A stretch of DNA of 64,000 bases, from positions 45,124 through 109,123 of the forward strand of contig JANPPC010000016.1 in the NCBI GenBank assembly GCA_031428275.1. Direction: 5' to 3'. Under the pieces are notes generated by a model. That model was not told where the DNA came from. It saw nothing but the letters and a program-made list of their open reading frames with translations, and searched no databases. The position numbers and the translations under genes are program-made. This stretch comes from Pseudobdellovibrio sp031428275 (GTDB taxonomy: Bacteria; Bdellovibrionota; Bdellovibrionia; Bdellovibrionales; Bdellovibrionaceae). How positions within the stretch are numbered: position 1 is the first letter of the stretch; each line of letters starts with the position of its first letter. This document shows positions 40,276-48,639 of this stretch, in pieces.

Positions 40276-41642
40276 AAACAGTCGTCGAAACCGCACCAAA
40301 AAAAGTTCACTTTATCAGCTTGGGCTGCCCTAAAAATTTAGTCGACAGTGAAATAATGGCTGGGACTTTGATGAAAGATGGCTACGAAGTAGTTGGTGAA
40401 GCAGAAGATGCTGATACGGTTGTCGTGAACACTTGTGGATTTATTGAAGATTCAAAAAAAGAATCAATCCAAAGAATTTTGGATATGGCTCAACTAAAAG
40501 AGCAAGGCAAAATCAAAAAGATCGTTGTCGCGGGTTGCTTAACCCAGCGCTATAAAGATGATCTGGTTGAAGGTTTGCCCGAGGCCGATCTTTTTGTGGG
40601 CTCCGGAGAATTTCAAAATATTGGTAAAATTTTAAAGAATCATTCGCAAGGCGAAAAGAAGCGTACGTTTTTTAATTTACCCACGTACCTTCAGGAAGAA
40701 GCGACTCCGCGTGTAAACTCGCAGCCAGCCCATCGTGCCTATTTGAAGATTTCTGAAGGCTGCATGAAGCGTTGTGCTTTCTGCGCTATCCCACTTATTC
40801 GTGGTAACTTACAGTCACGCAAAATAGAGAACATCATCAGCGAAGCCAAGCTTTTGGCAGCGGGCGGCGTAAAAGAGCTTATCATAATTAGTCATGATTT
40901 CACTGACTATGGATTGGATTTAAAGCGCAAAGACCCAACGGTTAAAGAAACGCCTGTTGAACTACTTAGAGCACTTGCAGAAGTAGACGGTATTAAATGG
41001 ATTCGTATGCTTTATCTTTATCCGGATGGAATCACACCCGAGATGATTGAGCTCATTAAAACAAATGATAAATTTGTGAAATACTTTGATATGCCCCTAC
41101 AGCATGTTAACAACGACGTTCTAAAAAAGATGAATCGCAAAATGACTCGCGAAGAAATCACTGAGGTTCTGGCCAATATTCGTCGTGAAATTCCCGAAGC
41201 AGTGATCAGAACTCAGTTCATCGTTGGTTTCCCGGGCGAGACCGAAGAAAACTTTGAAGAGTTGTTAAAGTTTATTGCCGAACAAAAATTTGACCGTGTA
41301 GGTTGTTTTCAGTATTCGCCAGAGGAAGGAACTCCGGGCGGAAAAATGACTGAGCAGGTTGACGACGAAACCAAGCAGCGTCGCCACGATGCAATCATGG
41401 AAGTTCAACAGAATATTTCCCGTGATAAACACCGTGCCTTCATTGGAAAAACAATTGAGGTTGTGGTCGAAGGTCTAAGCGACGAAACAGATTTATTACT
41501 TCAAGGTCGCACATCGACCCAAGCCCCCGAAATTGACGGTGTTGTGTTAATCAACGATGGCCAAGCTAAGATAGGTCAGTTCGTTAAAGTTAAAGTAACC
41601 GAAAGTATGGAATATGACCTAATCGGAGAAATCGTTGAATAG
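40272..41642 (+). CDS. rimO: Ribosomal protein S12 methylthiotransferase RimO
   Basis: A 456-residue MTTase. The UPF0004 domain has its three cysteines at C19 (SLGCPKN), C55 (NTCGFIED) and C89 (AGCLTQRY); the radical SAM cluster is C164-x3-C168-x2-C171 (GCMKRCAFC). A C-terminal TRAM domain follows. SLGCPKNLVDSE and the GCMKRCAFCAIP wording are RimO and not MiaB. It adds a methylthio group to Asp88-equivalent of S12. Coupled to lolA by a 4-base overlap and to the next gene by an 8-base overlap. Confidence 0.95.
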   Translation: MKTVVETAPKKVHFISLGCPKNLVDSEIMAGTLMKDGYEVVGEAEDADTVVVNTCGFIEDSKKESIQRILDMAQLKEQGKIKKIVVAGCLTQRYKDDLVEGLPEADLFVGSGEFQNIGKILKNHSQGEKKRTFFNLPTYLQEEATPRVNSQPAHRAYLKISEGCMKRCAFCAIPLIRGNLQSRKIENIISEAKLLAAGGVKELIIISHDFTDYGLDLKRKDPTVKETPVELLRALAEVDGIKWIRMLYLYPDGITPEMIELIKTNDKFVKYFDMPLQHVNNDVLKKMNRKMTREEITEVLANIRREIPEAVIRTQFIVGFPGETEENFEELLKFIAEQKFDRVGCFQYSPEEGTPGGKMTEQVDDETKQRRHDAIMEVQQNISRDKHRAFIGKTIEVVVEGLSDETDLLLQGRTSTQAPEIDGVVLINDGQAKIGQFVKVKVTESMEYDLIGEIVE

Positions 41643-42174
41643 TTATCGCCACCTAGTCGTTGTGGATCTTTCTTCATACGGCAGCGCGCTTGCTTTAATA
41701 AATCAGTTTAGTGATGACCTTGATGTTAAGGTCTTCGAAATTAGCCCACTTGGATCGGCAGCGCTGTTAATACTGATGACGAAAGAGTCTATGGCAGCCG
41801 AAGTTTTGAAAAATGAGATTATAGCCTATCGTTCGGCCGCGATTATTAAAATCGCCGTGATTAAAGATGCGCACGAAGAGTTGCTTAAAACGTATTTAAG
41901 TCAAAACAACCCAGGCTTAAAAAATGAAATGATCGTCTTAGAATCACCATACGTTAGCGATGCGATGCTTGCGGCCGATCAGCTTTTAAAAAAGTCAATT
42001 TCGTTAGATGATTTTCGCGTTGTAAGAACTTTTCCTAGCAATTCAATTCTAGTTGCCAGTCACAGCGAATTAAACCATCTGGTTGAGTTCGGAAATCAAA
42101 ATAGTAATTTGAAGTCGACGCTCATTTCAAATGTTGGCGCGAGCTTAAGAAGCTACTTTGAAGTCGTAAAATAG
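41635..42174 (+). CDS. Protein of unknown function downstream of rimO
   Basis: A 179-residue protein without signal peptide. I do not recognise it. Regular blocks of hydrophobic strand and helix (HLVVVDLSSYGSALALINQF, KVFEISPLGSAALLILM) suggest an alpha/beta fold. The start is TTG at 41635 inside the end of rimO, with GGAG six bases before, so it is translationally coupled. Last gene of the obg-to-rimO run. Confidence 0.65.
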   Translation: MNSYRHLVVVDLSSYGSALALINQFSDDLDVKVFEISPLGSAALLILMTKESMAAEVLKNEIIAYRSAAIIKIAVIKDAHEELLKTYLSQNNPGLKNEMIVLESPYVSDAMLAADQLLKKSISLDDFRVVRTFPSNSILVASHSELNHLVEFGNQNSNLKSTLISNVGASLRSYFEVVK

Positions 42175-42194
42175 AGATATCTAGTCAAGTAAGC

Positions 42195-43328
42195 TTACTG
42201 TATACAAAGTTGAATTTCGTCCGCGAATTTTTTTGCATCAAGTGAATTTTGTGTAGTTAATAATTTATAGGCTTTTCGCATTTCTGAAACTAGCTTGCGA
42301 TCGGTTTGACATATTTTTTTAAAATCCTGAAGAGCCGCATCAATATTTTTATTCTGCAGCTCGGTCCACGCTAGCCCGATCATAGCTCGGCTTGATTTAG
42401 AGAAAACATCTAAACTTTTCTTAAAATTTTCTATCGAAGAATCAAATTTCTTTTCCATGAAGTTCACTTCAGCCAAGCACGTATAGCCCATCTCAGTGGG
42501 TTTTACTTTTAATGACTTCGAGAAGTATTCGGCGGCCGCCTTAAGATCATTTTTTTCACGATTAGAAATTCCAAGAAAGATAGTGGGGTAGGGGCTAGTG
42601 GGTTTTTCAACAGCTGCTTTCTTACAGATTTTTTCGCCATCGGCATGGTGTGAGTCTGTAATCAAGACCCCACAGAGCTCCTCGTAAAAACCCCCGCCAA
42701 TTTGTTTGTTAAGATCTTCGTATATCTGAGCCGCTTCATAATAATTACTTTGCTCTTTAAATATTTCGGCTAAAAATTTAGAAGCTTCGATATTAGTTGG
42801 TTCAAGGGTGACTACTTTTTCAATAAAAACTTCTGCTTTTTTGAGTTTGCGCTGCATAAATGCGAGGTAGCCATCAATTAAGTTATTCTCGGATTCAGAA
42901 AGTTTTAATTTTTTTGCTTCAGCGTATGTCTCGTTTGCTAATTTTTCTTTTCGCTGATCAACATATTCTTTTACCAACCTAACTTGCATACGGTTTATAT
43001 CTTTTCCGCTAGCAATCTTATCTTGTAGTAATTTTACACGTTTATTTTTTATGTCATCTTCTAAATAGTAGATATGGTCATACTCATTGCGACGGCAGAT
43101 TGATTGATACTCTTCGTATTTTCCGGGTAGTGCTCTGGTCGGAGCAAGTGTATTGCCAATTGCAGAATTAGCGGGTGTAGCCGGGGTCGCCGCCGGTACA
43201 GTAGCATTCAATTGTGAACTTGCCGCAGAGGGCGCATTCAATGCAGGCTGACTAGGTGATGACGTCTGGGCTTGGCTCAGATTGAGACAAAAAAGAAAGA
43301 AGACACTTAGTAAAATCAGTTTAAACAT
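42195..43328 (-). CDS. Exported TPR-repeat protein
   Basis: A 377-residue protein with a signal peptide when started at ATG 43326-43328 (FKLILLSVFFLFCLNLSQAQ); a second ATG at 43352 would add eight residues. A Ser/Ala/Pro/Thr-rich linker (about 22-65) follows, then tetratricopeptide-type helical repeats (about 130-365, e.g. AEVFIEKVVTLEPTNIEASKFLAEIF, AAEYFSKSLKVKPTEMGYTCLAEV). It has probable disulfide cysteines and should work as a periplasmic scaffold. Its start codon overlaps that of the divergent pilin-like gene. Confidence 0.8.
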   Translation of the reverse strand: MFKLILLSVFFLFCLNLSQAQTSSPSQPALNAPSAASSQLNATVPAATPATPANSAIGNTLAPTRALPGKYEEYQSICRRNEYDHIYYLEDDIKNKRVKLLQDKIASGKDINRMQVRLVKEYVDQRKEKLANETYAEAKKLKLSESENNLIDGYLAFMQRKLKKAEVFIEKVVTLEPTNIEASKFLAEIFKEQSNYYEAAQIYEDLNKQIGGGFYEELCGVLITDSHHADGEKICKKAAVEKPTSPYPTIFLGISNREKNDLKAAAEYFSKSLKVKPTEMGYTCLAEVNFMEKKFDSSIENFKKSLDVFSKSSRAMIGLAWTELQNKNIDAALQDFKKICQTDRKLVSEMRKAYKLLTTQNSLDAKKFADEIQLCIQ

Positions 43329-44337
43329 GGCACCCTTGTATCGTTTCAGCATTAATCATCCGATAAGTTTTAGTGTGAAACAAGAGTCAAATTGCCCGCT
43401 ACGGGACCAGAAATTAATTCGCAACCAGCGCGGGCAATCCGTTGTAGAACTGATTTTGGTTTTAGTCGTTATCGTCAGTATGTTATTTCTGGCAAAAAAT
43501 ATGTTTACTGGACTTTCAAGTTTTATGGATAAGTACATGGGAGACTACATCGCATGCTTAATGGAGTATGGAGAGCTTCCGTCGCTAGGGGTCCAGGCCA
43601 CTGATTTAAAGAATCACAAAGATGGCGCGGGTGGCGGTAAAGTTTGTGATTCTAAGTTTAATGGTTTTACGATCGCAACGGGGCGAGCTGCATTTTCGGG
43701 AAATGGTTCGGCAGCAGGCGGATCGGGTGCGGGCGCGGGTGCGGGCGGTAAAAATAATTCAGCTAATGCATCAAAGTCTGGCAGCAGCTCTTCAAGCTCG
43801 TCAAATTCAAAAAAAGACTCTGACAGTTCGGCGTCACGCAGTGGAAGTCGTAGCGGTTCAAGGTCAGGTTCTAATACGAATGATGTCACACGCTCAGATT
43901 CGGCATTTGGTTCGGCCGATGGGCCTTCAGTTAACTCACAATCAAAAGTACGAACTATCGATGATGAAGAGGCTGAAGATTCTCAGCTGGCCCGAAACAG
44001 GGATAGTTCTCGAAACTCATCTCGAGTGTCTTATAATCAGCCGGCTTACCGGGGAGTTTCAGGCCGTTTAAGCGAACAAATTGAAAAAAATATAAAAAAA
44101 TTAACGCGAACACCGTCTTCGAAAATACTCACTTCATCAGAGGATAGCTATCGATTTAAAGCATACAAAAAGACCTTCACTCCCCCTGAGGTTAAAGCCT
44201 CTGAGCCGCCTTCAGAAGACGAGGGCTTCGCTTTCGCTGGCTTTTTGAAGTGGATCATCATTGCGGGCATTGTGATTGCGATTGTAATTCTATTCGGTAG
44301 TCAGGTTCTAAATTACTCGAATTCAAAAGATCAGTAA
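43327..44337 (+). CDS. Pilin/TadE-like N-terminus with Ser-rich region and C-terminal membrane helix
   Basis: About 336 residues with the start uncertain (ATG 43327; a GTG at 43375 is another choice). The stretch NQRG|QSVVELILVLVVIVSMLFL fits a prepilin peptidase site (Gly before cleavage, Glu at +5 = E41) followed by a hydrophobic helix, as in TadE and Flp-type pseudopilins. The middle (about 110-230) is Ser/Gly/Arg/Asn low complexity. A second hydrophobic helix lies near the C-terminus (FLKWIIIAGIVIAIVILFG). It is not an ordinary pilin. The gene diverges from the TPR protein with overlapping start codons. Confidence 0.6.
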   Translation: MAPLYRFSINHPISFSVKQESNCPLRDQKLIRNQRGQSVVELILVLVVIVSMLFLAKNMFTGLSSFMDKYMGDYIACLMEYGELPSLGVQATDLKNHKDGAGGGKVCDSKFNGFTIATGRAAFSGNGSAAGGSGAGAGAGGKNNSANASKSGSSSSSSSNSKKDSDSSASRSGSRSGSRSGSNTNDVTRSDSAFGSADGPSVNSQSKVRTIDDEEAEDSQLARNRDSSRNSSRVSYNQPAYRGVSGRLSEQIEKNIKKLTRTPSSKILTSSEDSYRFKAYKKTFTPPEVKASEPPSEDEGFAFAGFLKWIIIAGIVIAIVILFGSQVLNYSNSKDQ

Positions 44338-44453
44338 TTAAGCCGTTTATAATACCAACGCTTTGCGCGATCTAAATAATCTACAAAACTAAAATTGCAG
44401 ATTGAATCTTCAAACCATTTAAAAATATAACAAGCCATGAATTGAGGTTCGCT

Positions 44454-44855
44454 TTGGTTGAAATTATAAATCGTCAGCAAGGTCGTCATTTTTCACTAAA
44501 TCAAGCTCAAGAGCTTTTGCCATTGGTTTACCGTTTGACTGAAGAATCAGCACGCGAAGCCAAATATCTTATGGCATGTATAGAGGCCCTTCCAGACAAA
44601 AAATCGCCTCGCGCACTAGAAATTCAAGATCAAATTAATCAACTTATTGAAAAATGGCAGAATAAGTTAGAACGACTTGGCGCTAAGCCAAAGGGGCTAT
44701 GGCTAGCCGATTTTGATAACGGAACAGGCTACTACTGCTGGAAGTTTCCAGAAGTAAAAATTTTACATAAACATGGCTACCAAGATGGCTTCACTGGGCG
44801 TATCCTAATTTCCTCTAACGAGGAATCACATGAGAATTGCCCTAGCCCAAACTAA
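44454..44855 (+). CDS. DUF2203-type protein
   Basis: A 133-residue protein of the DUF2203 kind: FSLNQAQELLPLVYRLTEESAREA followed by a helical middle, then AKPKGLWLADFDNGTGYYCWKFPE and the C-terminal HGYQDGFTGR. Function is not known. I prefer the TTG at 44454 because GAGG lies six bases before; TTG 44442 has none. Its last 26 bases overlap nadE. Confidence 0.72.
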   Translation: MVEIINRQQGRHFSLNQAQELLPLVYRLTEESAREAKYLMACIEALPDKKSPRALEIQDQINQLIEKWQNKLERLGAKPKGLWLADFDNGTGYYCWKFPEVKILHKHGYQDGFTGRILISSNEESHENCPSPN

Positions 44856-46461
44856 TTCTGTTTTAGCCGATTTTAAAAAGAATAAAGAAAAAATACTAGA
44901 GTTCGTCCAGCGGGCCAAAGAAAAAAAAGCCGAGCTGGTCATCTTTCCGGAAGCGAACTTATTTGGTTATCATCCGTTCGATCTTTTAGAGCGAGACGTG
45001 TTGGTTGAAAAACAAATCAAAGAGCTAAAAGATCTTATCAAGAAAATCCCGAAAGACATTTTTGTATTAGTCGGCGGCTTTGAGCGCAACCCAAGCAAAA
45101 AAGGGCGCCCCTACTATAATGCGGTCTTTCTTTGTCAAAAAAATAAAATCGTAAAAACTTTCTATAAAGAACTTTTGCCGACCGGCGATGTTTTCGACGA
45201 AGCACGCTTTATTGAAAAAGGCAGCGTTAAGAACAATTTTTTCAAAATTAAAAACAAAATTTTTTTCTTAACCATTTGCGAAGATATTTGGGCCTGGGAA
45301 GACTCGGCTAAAAAATCAATTTATAAAGAAAATCCGCTTAAATCGGTTCCCAAAAAGAAAATTGATTTGATTATTAACATGAGTGCCTCGCCATTTTTCG
45401 ACGGAAAATTTAAACAACGTCAATTTGTTGTTGGCCAAACGGCAAAACATTTCAAAGCTCCCATGGTTTATGTCAATATGGTTGGCGCTCAAGATGAAAT
45501 TATTTACGATGGTCAAAGCTTTGTTGTAGATAAAAAAGGTAAAGTTCAATTTAAGTGCCGATCTTTTGAAGAAGACTTAAATGTTTTTGATTCAGAAACT
45601 TTAAAAGATTGGAACGTCGACCGCAGCACTAAAAAAGAAAGTGTTAATGAACAATTACGCAAGGCTTTGGCATTAGGAATAAAAGACTTCATGGCAAAAT
45701 CTGGTTTATCTAAAGTACATTTAGGGCTATCGGGTGGTATCGATTCAGCGCTAGTGGCTTGTTTGGCGGTCGATGCACTGGGAAGTAACAACGTAAAGCT
45801 ATTTGCGCTGCCGACAGAATTTAACCATCAAGAAAGTTTTGATCTTGCTAATCAATTGGCAAAAAATCTACGTGTAGAAATGCAAACAATATCAATTCAA
45901 TCTAGCTTTGAAAAAATAAAATCTGTCTTAGACCAAGAATTTCACGTCGATAAATTTCAATTGATGCACGAAAATTTACAGTCTCGCTTGCGCGGAATGT
46001 TTTTAATGGCCTACTCGAACTTAAATCACAGTTTACTGATTACAACGGGCAATAAATCAGAGTACGCAACTGGTTATGCAACCTTGTACGGCGATATGTG
46101 CGGCGGTTTAGCACCGATCGGTGATCTAACCAAAAAACAGGTCTACGATCTGTCGAAGCATTATAATTTAGAATACGAAGTTATTCCGAAAAGAATTATT
46201 GAAAGACCGCCTACGGCCGAGCTTAGACCGAATCAAAAGGATCAAGATAGTTTGCCCGCGTACGATTTACTAGATAAGTCCGTGCAGAATTTAGTTGAAG
46301 ATCGCAGACAGGCTAATACAGCGACCGATAAGTGGCTACTTCCACAGTTGATGAAAACCGAGTTTAAACGATGGCAAGCTCCGCCTATTTTAAAAGTGTC
46401 TGAGCACTCTTTTGGCCGCGGGCGTAGATACCCGCTAGCACATAGGGCTGAAGAGCTTTAA
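44830..46461 (+). CDS. nadE: Glutamine-dependent NAD+ synthetase
   Basis: A 543-residue two-domain enzyme. The nitrilase-like amidase has the triad E41, K113, C150 (LTICEDIW) and releases ammonia from glutamine. The synthetase domain has the P-loop-like LGLSGGIDSALVA (SGGIDS at 301-306) and TTGNKSEYATGYATLYGDMCGGLAPIGDL. It converts deamido-NAD to NAD, the step after the NadD domain coded at 37377. The ATG has GAGGA before and overlaps the preceding gene. Confidence 0.95.
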   Translation: MRIALAQTNSVLADFKKNKEKILEFVQRAKEKKAELVIFPEANLFGYHPFDLLERDVLVEKQIKELKDLIKKIPKDIFVLVGGFERNPSKKGRPYYNAVFLCQKNKIVKTFYKELLPTGDVFDEARFIEKGSVKNNFFKIKNKIFFLTICEDIWAWEDSAKKSIYKENPLKSVPKKKIDLIINMSASPFFDGKFKQRQFVVGQTAKHFKAPMVYVNMVGAQDEIIYDGQSFVVDKKGKVQFKCRSFEEDLNVFDSETLKDWNVDRSTKKESVNEQLRKALALGIKDFMAKSGLSKVHLGLSGGIDSALVACLAVDALGSNNVKLFALPTEFNHQESFDLANQLAKNLRVEMQTISIQSSFEKIKSVLDQEFHVDKFQLMHENLQSRLRGMFLMAYSNLNHSLLITTGNKSEYATGYATLYGDMCGGLAPIGDLTKKQVYDLSKHYNLEYEVIPKRIIERPPTAELRPNQKDQDSLPAYDLLDKSVQNLVEDRRQANTATDKWLLPQLMKTEFKRWQAPPILKVSEHSFGRGRRYPLAHRAEEL

Positions 46462-46474
46462 ATTTTTGAACGAT

Positions 46475-47089
46475 TTAGAACAGGAAGCCCATTTGTTTGG
46501 GCTGTCTTTCGATCTGCGGAAACTTCAATTCTGGCTTACCGGTTAAGGCGACCAGATTTTCAATTTGAGGAGCTTTTCCGCCAATTGAAATTCTTTTCAC
46601 GAGTTCAAGAAAAACTTGTCCGCAGTAAGTTGCATCTTCTTCAGCGCGGTGAAAACCGGTCGAATTAATTTTTAAATGCTGAACCAGAGTACCTAATTTA
46701 TAATTGGGCATGCCCGGAAATACTTTACGGCTGATTGGTAATGTATCTAGTAATAAACCACGTGGGGCCGGAGCCTCATGCTTTTTGATATCGGCCGTTA
46801 AAAACTGACAATCGAACGGAGCATTGTGTGCAACCATAACAAGGTCACCGCAGAACTCTGCGAACGAAGCAAGAATGGTTTCGATTCTTGGTTTGCCTTG
46901 CACCATTTGATCCGTGATACCGTTAACAGCGGTTGCGCCGGGGGGGATTGATTTTAAAGGGTCGATGAGGGTTGCAAAAACTCCGTCGACTTGACCTTCA
47001 TCATTAAAACGAACAGCGCCGATCTCGACGATCTGATCGACTCCAGGGACTGTTCCGGTTGTTTCTAAGTCAAAAGCTATGAATCTCAT
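46475..47089 (-). CDS. DEDDh 3'-5' exonuclease (DnaQ/PolC-epsilon-like)
   Basis: A 204-residue exonuclease domain protein. DEDDh motifs: FDLETTG (Exo I, Asp and Glu), HNAPFDCQFL (Exo II) and HRAEEDATYC (Exo III, His and Asp). It may proofread as a DNA polymerase III epsilon subunit or act as a free exonuclease; no clamp-binding motif is evident. I start at ATG 47087-47089; a GTG at 47134 would add 15 residues reaching into the divergent ferredoxin gene. It converges with nadE, 13 bases apart. Confidence 0.88.
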   Translation of the reverse strand: MRFIAFDLETTGTVPGVDQIVEIGAVRFNDEGQVDGVFATLIDPLKSIPPGATAVNGITDQMVQGKPRIETILASFAEFCGDLVMVAHNAPFDCQFLTADIKKHEAPAPRGLLLDTLPISRKVFPGMPNYKLGTLVQHLKINSTGFHRAEEDATYCGQVFLELVKRISIGGKAPQIENLVALTGKPELKFPQIERQPKQMGFLF

Positions 47090-47112
47090 ATTAAATTTGA
47101 TACAAACAAAAG

Positions 47113-47412
47113 GTGTCTGATTCAACAAAAACACTCACTATTTTGGGAAATATCCACAGCCTGAATTTCAAAGGCCGCGTGAACGTATTAGATTTTTTGA
47201 ATGCGAACAAAGTAAGCATTGATCAGTCTTGTGGTGGAAACGGAACCTGCACCACGTGCCGATTTTTTGTACTTAGCGGCGAAGAAAATATCAGTCCACG
47301 GACCGAACTTGAGATTGAGCGCGCAGACGAAAGAAATTTTTTGCAGAACGAACGACTGTGTTGTCAGAGCGAAATATTTGGATCAGTCGAAATTGAAATT
47401 CCACAAAAATAA
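47113..47412 (+). CDS. [2Fe-2S] ferredoxin
   Basis: A 99-residue plant/adrenodoxin-type ferredoxin. Cysteine ligands C40-x5-C46-x2-C49 in QSCGGNGTCTTC and C83 or C84 near the C-terminus in RLCCQSE. It transfers single electrons; the partner is not known. The start is GTG at 47113. It diverges from the exonuclease gene with 23 bases between. A short, self-standing gene that ends 21 bases before the convergent PHP-like gene. Confidence 0.88.
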   Translation: MSDSTKTLTILGNIHSLNFKGRVNVLDFLNANKVSIDQSCGGNGTCTTCRFFVLSGEENISPRTELEIERADERNFLQNERLCCQSEIFGSVEIEIPQK

Positions 47413-47433
47413 TTGGGTGGTTCTACTTTGAAA

Positions 47434-48639
47434 TTAATTAATATAAAAATTATTTGTGTAAATCCAGCTTAACCACTTGATAGCATCCGGCAAAGGTAAG
47501 CGCGGGCTAATTCGAACCTGAATTCGATAGGTACCGGGCCCGGTTAGGTCGAACAAGCCTTCAAATGTATTTAAGGTATCAACTCGTGAGCCATCTTTCA
47601 TTAAAATGACTTCATAGTATGAGGTCGGTTCTGACGGAAGTTTAAAGTACAGCTTTAAATTTTTAGAATTAGCCGCGGTAGAGCCAATTGAGAATTTTCT
47701 ATGTGTAGCCTCGTCGTACAAATAGGCTTCGAAGCCTTTAGGGTCGCCAAGTGCATCGAAACAAACGTAAAACTGTCCGTTTTTTAAAGCTTCTAATATT
47801 TTCTTACGGTCATTGCTCATGTTGCCACTTAGTTCAGAAGTCAGTAGCAAGTGGTTTGAAGCAATACTTAGCGAGCGTTCGTAGCTTGGAAATTTAACGA
47901 GCCAATCAGTTAATGGAATGGCGCGCGCCGAAGCCTCGGAACCTTGAAACGCCACGAACCTTCTTTTCTGTGAAACTTGGTCAAATAAAATTAACTCATC
48001 GGTAGGCTCTTGAAATAAACGAATAAGTGCTAGTTTAGGATTGAAGGGGTAAAGTAATAGACTCCATAACGTTGAAAGTTTTGAATAATCCCACGAACGT
48101 TGTGACATACTTTTTAGGTTCGCGATTTCAACTCCGTCTAAACCCTCGGGTATTTCGCCAGTCCAGCTGAACCCTGATTTGAATGGGTGGGCTAATACAA
48201 TTAAAGATGAACTATTTGAATGTGAAGGTTGTGAAAGTAGGTCAGATAGCTGAAGTTGAGACTCGCCCTTCCTAAGGCCAAGGTTTTTCTCAGATGTTGA
48301 AAAATAGATTAGCCGCGCATCTTTGTAACCGTATTTTGCACCCTGCAGCACGCCCAAATTTTGCAGATAACTATCATCAGGGATCTTTAACGTCGGATTT
48401 AAATCGGTCATCAGCATAAATTTATTCTGGGCTAACTTTGCTTCTGACAAGATCACGCTTAAAGGTTCAGAGCCAATCGATAAATTACTATGAATATTCA
48501 TGGCCAAACGATAGTCATAGTAAGAGTCGGTTGTTTTTGTTTTTCGTGGAACGAAGTCGAATTCAAATTGCGAAATATAAAATCCGTAGATGAAATAGCT
48601 AATTAATATAAATGCAAAATAAGCAAATATTCTATTCAC
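47434..48639 (-). CDS. Membrane-anchored PHP-fold protein with degenerate metal site
   Basis: A 401-residue protein with an N-terminal membrane helix (FAYFAFILISYFIYGFY) and a PHP-like domain. The usual HxH opening is N48-I-H50-S and the usual TDHN is T78-D-L-N81, so two metal ligands are gone; the later HP motif is kept (LAHPFKSG, H151). A C-terminal beta-sandwich-like section follows (from about 300). Phosphoesterase activity is doubtful. GTG start; eight-base overlap with the GT39 gene suggests that both act in the same cell-envelope process. Confidence 0.6.
   Translation of the reverse strand: MNRIFAYFAFILISYFIYGFYISQFEFDFVPRKTKTTDSYYDYRLAMNIHSNLSIGSEPLSVILSEAKLAQNKFMLMTDLNPTLKIPDDSYLQNLGVLQGAKYGYKDARLIYFSTSEKNLGLRKGESQLQLSDLLSQPSHSNSSSLIVLAHPFKSGFSWTGEIPEGLDGVEIANLKSMSQRSWDYSKLSTLWSLLLYPFNPKLALIRLFQEPTDELILFDQVSQKRRFVAFQGSEASARAIPLTDWLVKFPSYERSLSIASNHLLLTSELSGNMSNDRKKILEALKNGQFYVCFDALGDPKGFEAYLYDEATHRKFSIGSTAANSKNLKLYFKLPSEPTSYYEVILMKDGSRVDTLNTFEGLFDLTGPGTYRIQVRISPRLPLPDAIKWLSWIYTNNFYIN

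Noticed and set aside
41635..42174. Possible bacterial microcompartment (BMC) shell similarity.
   Set aside because: A few hydrophobic blocks look alike, but the conserved BMC residues and context are absent.
44331..44438. A 35-codon open frame on the minus strand filling the gap between the pilin-like and DUF2203 genes (MACYIFKWFEDS...).
   Set aside because: No ribosome binding site, and a frame of this length is expected by chance in AT-rich DNA; only conservation in relatives would support it.
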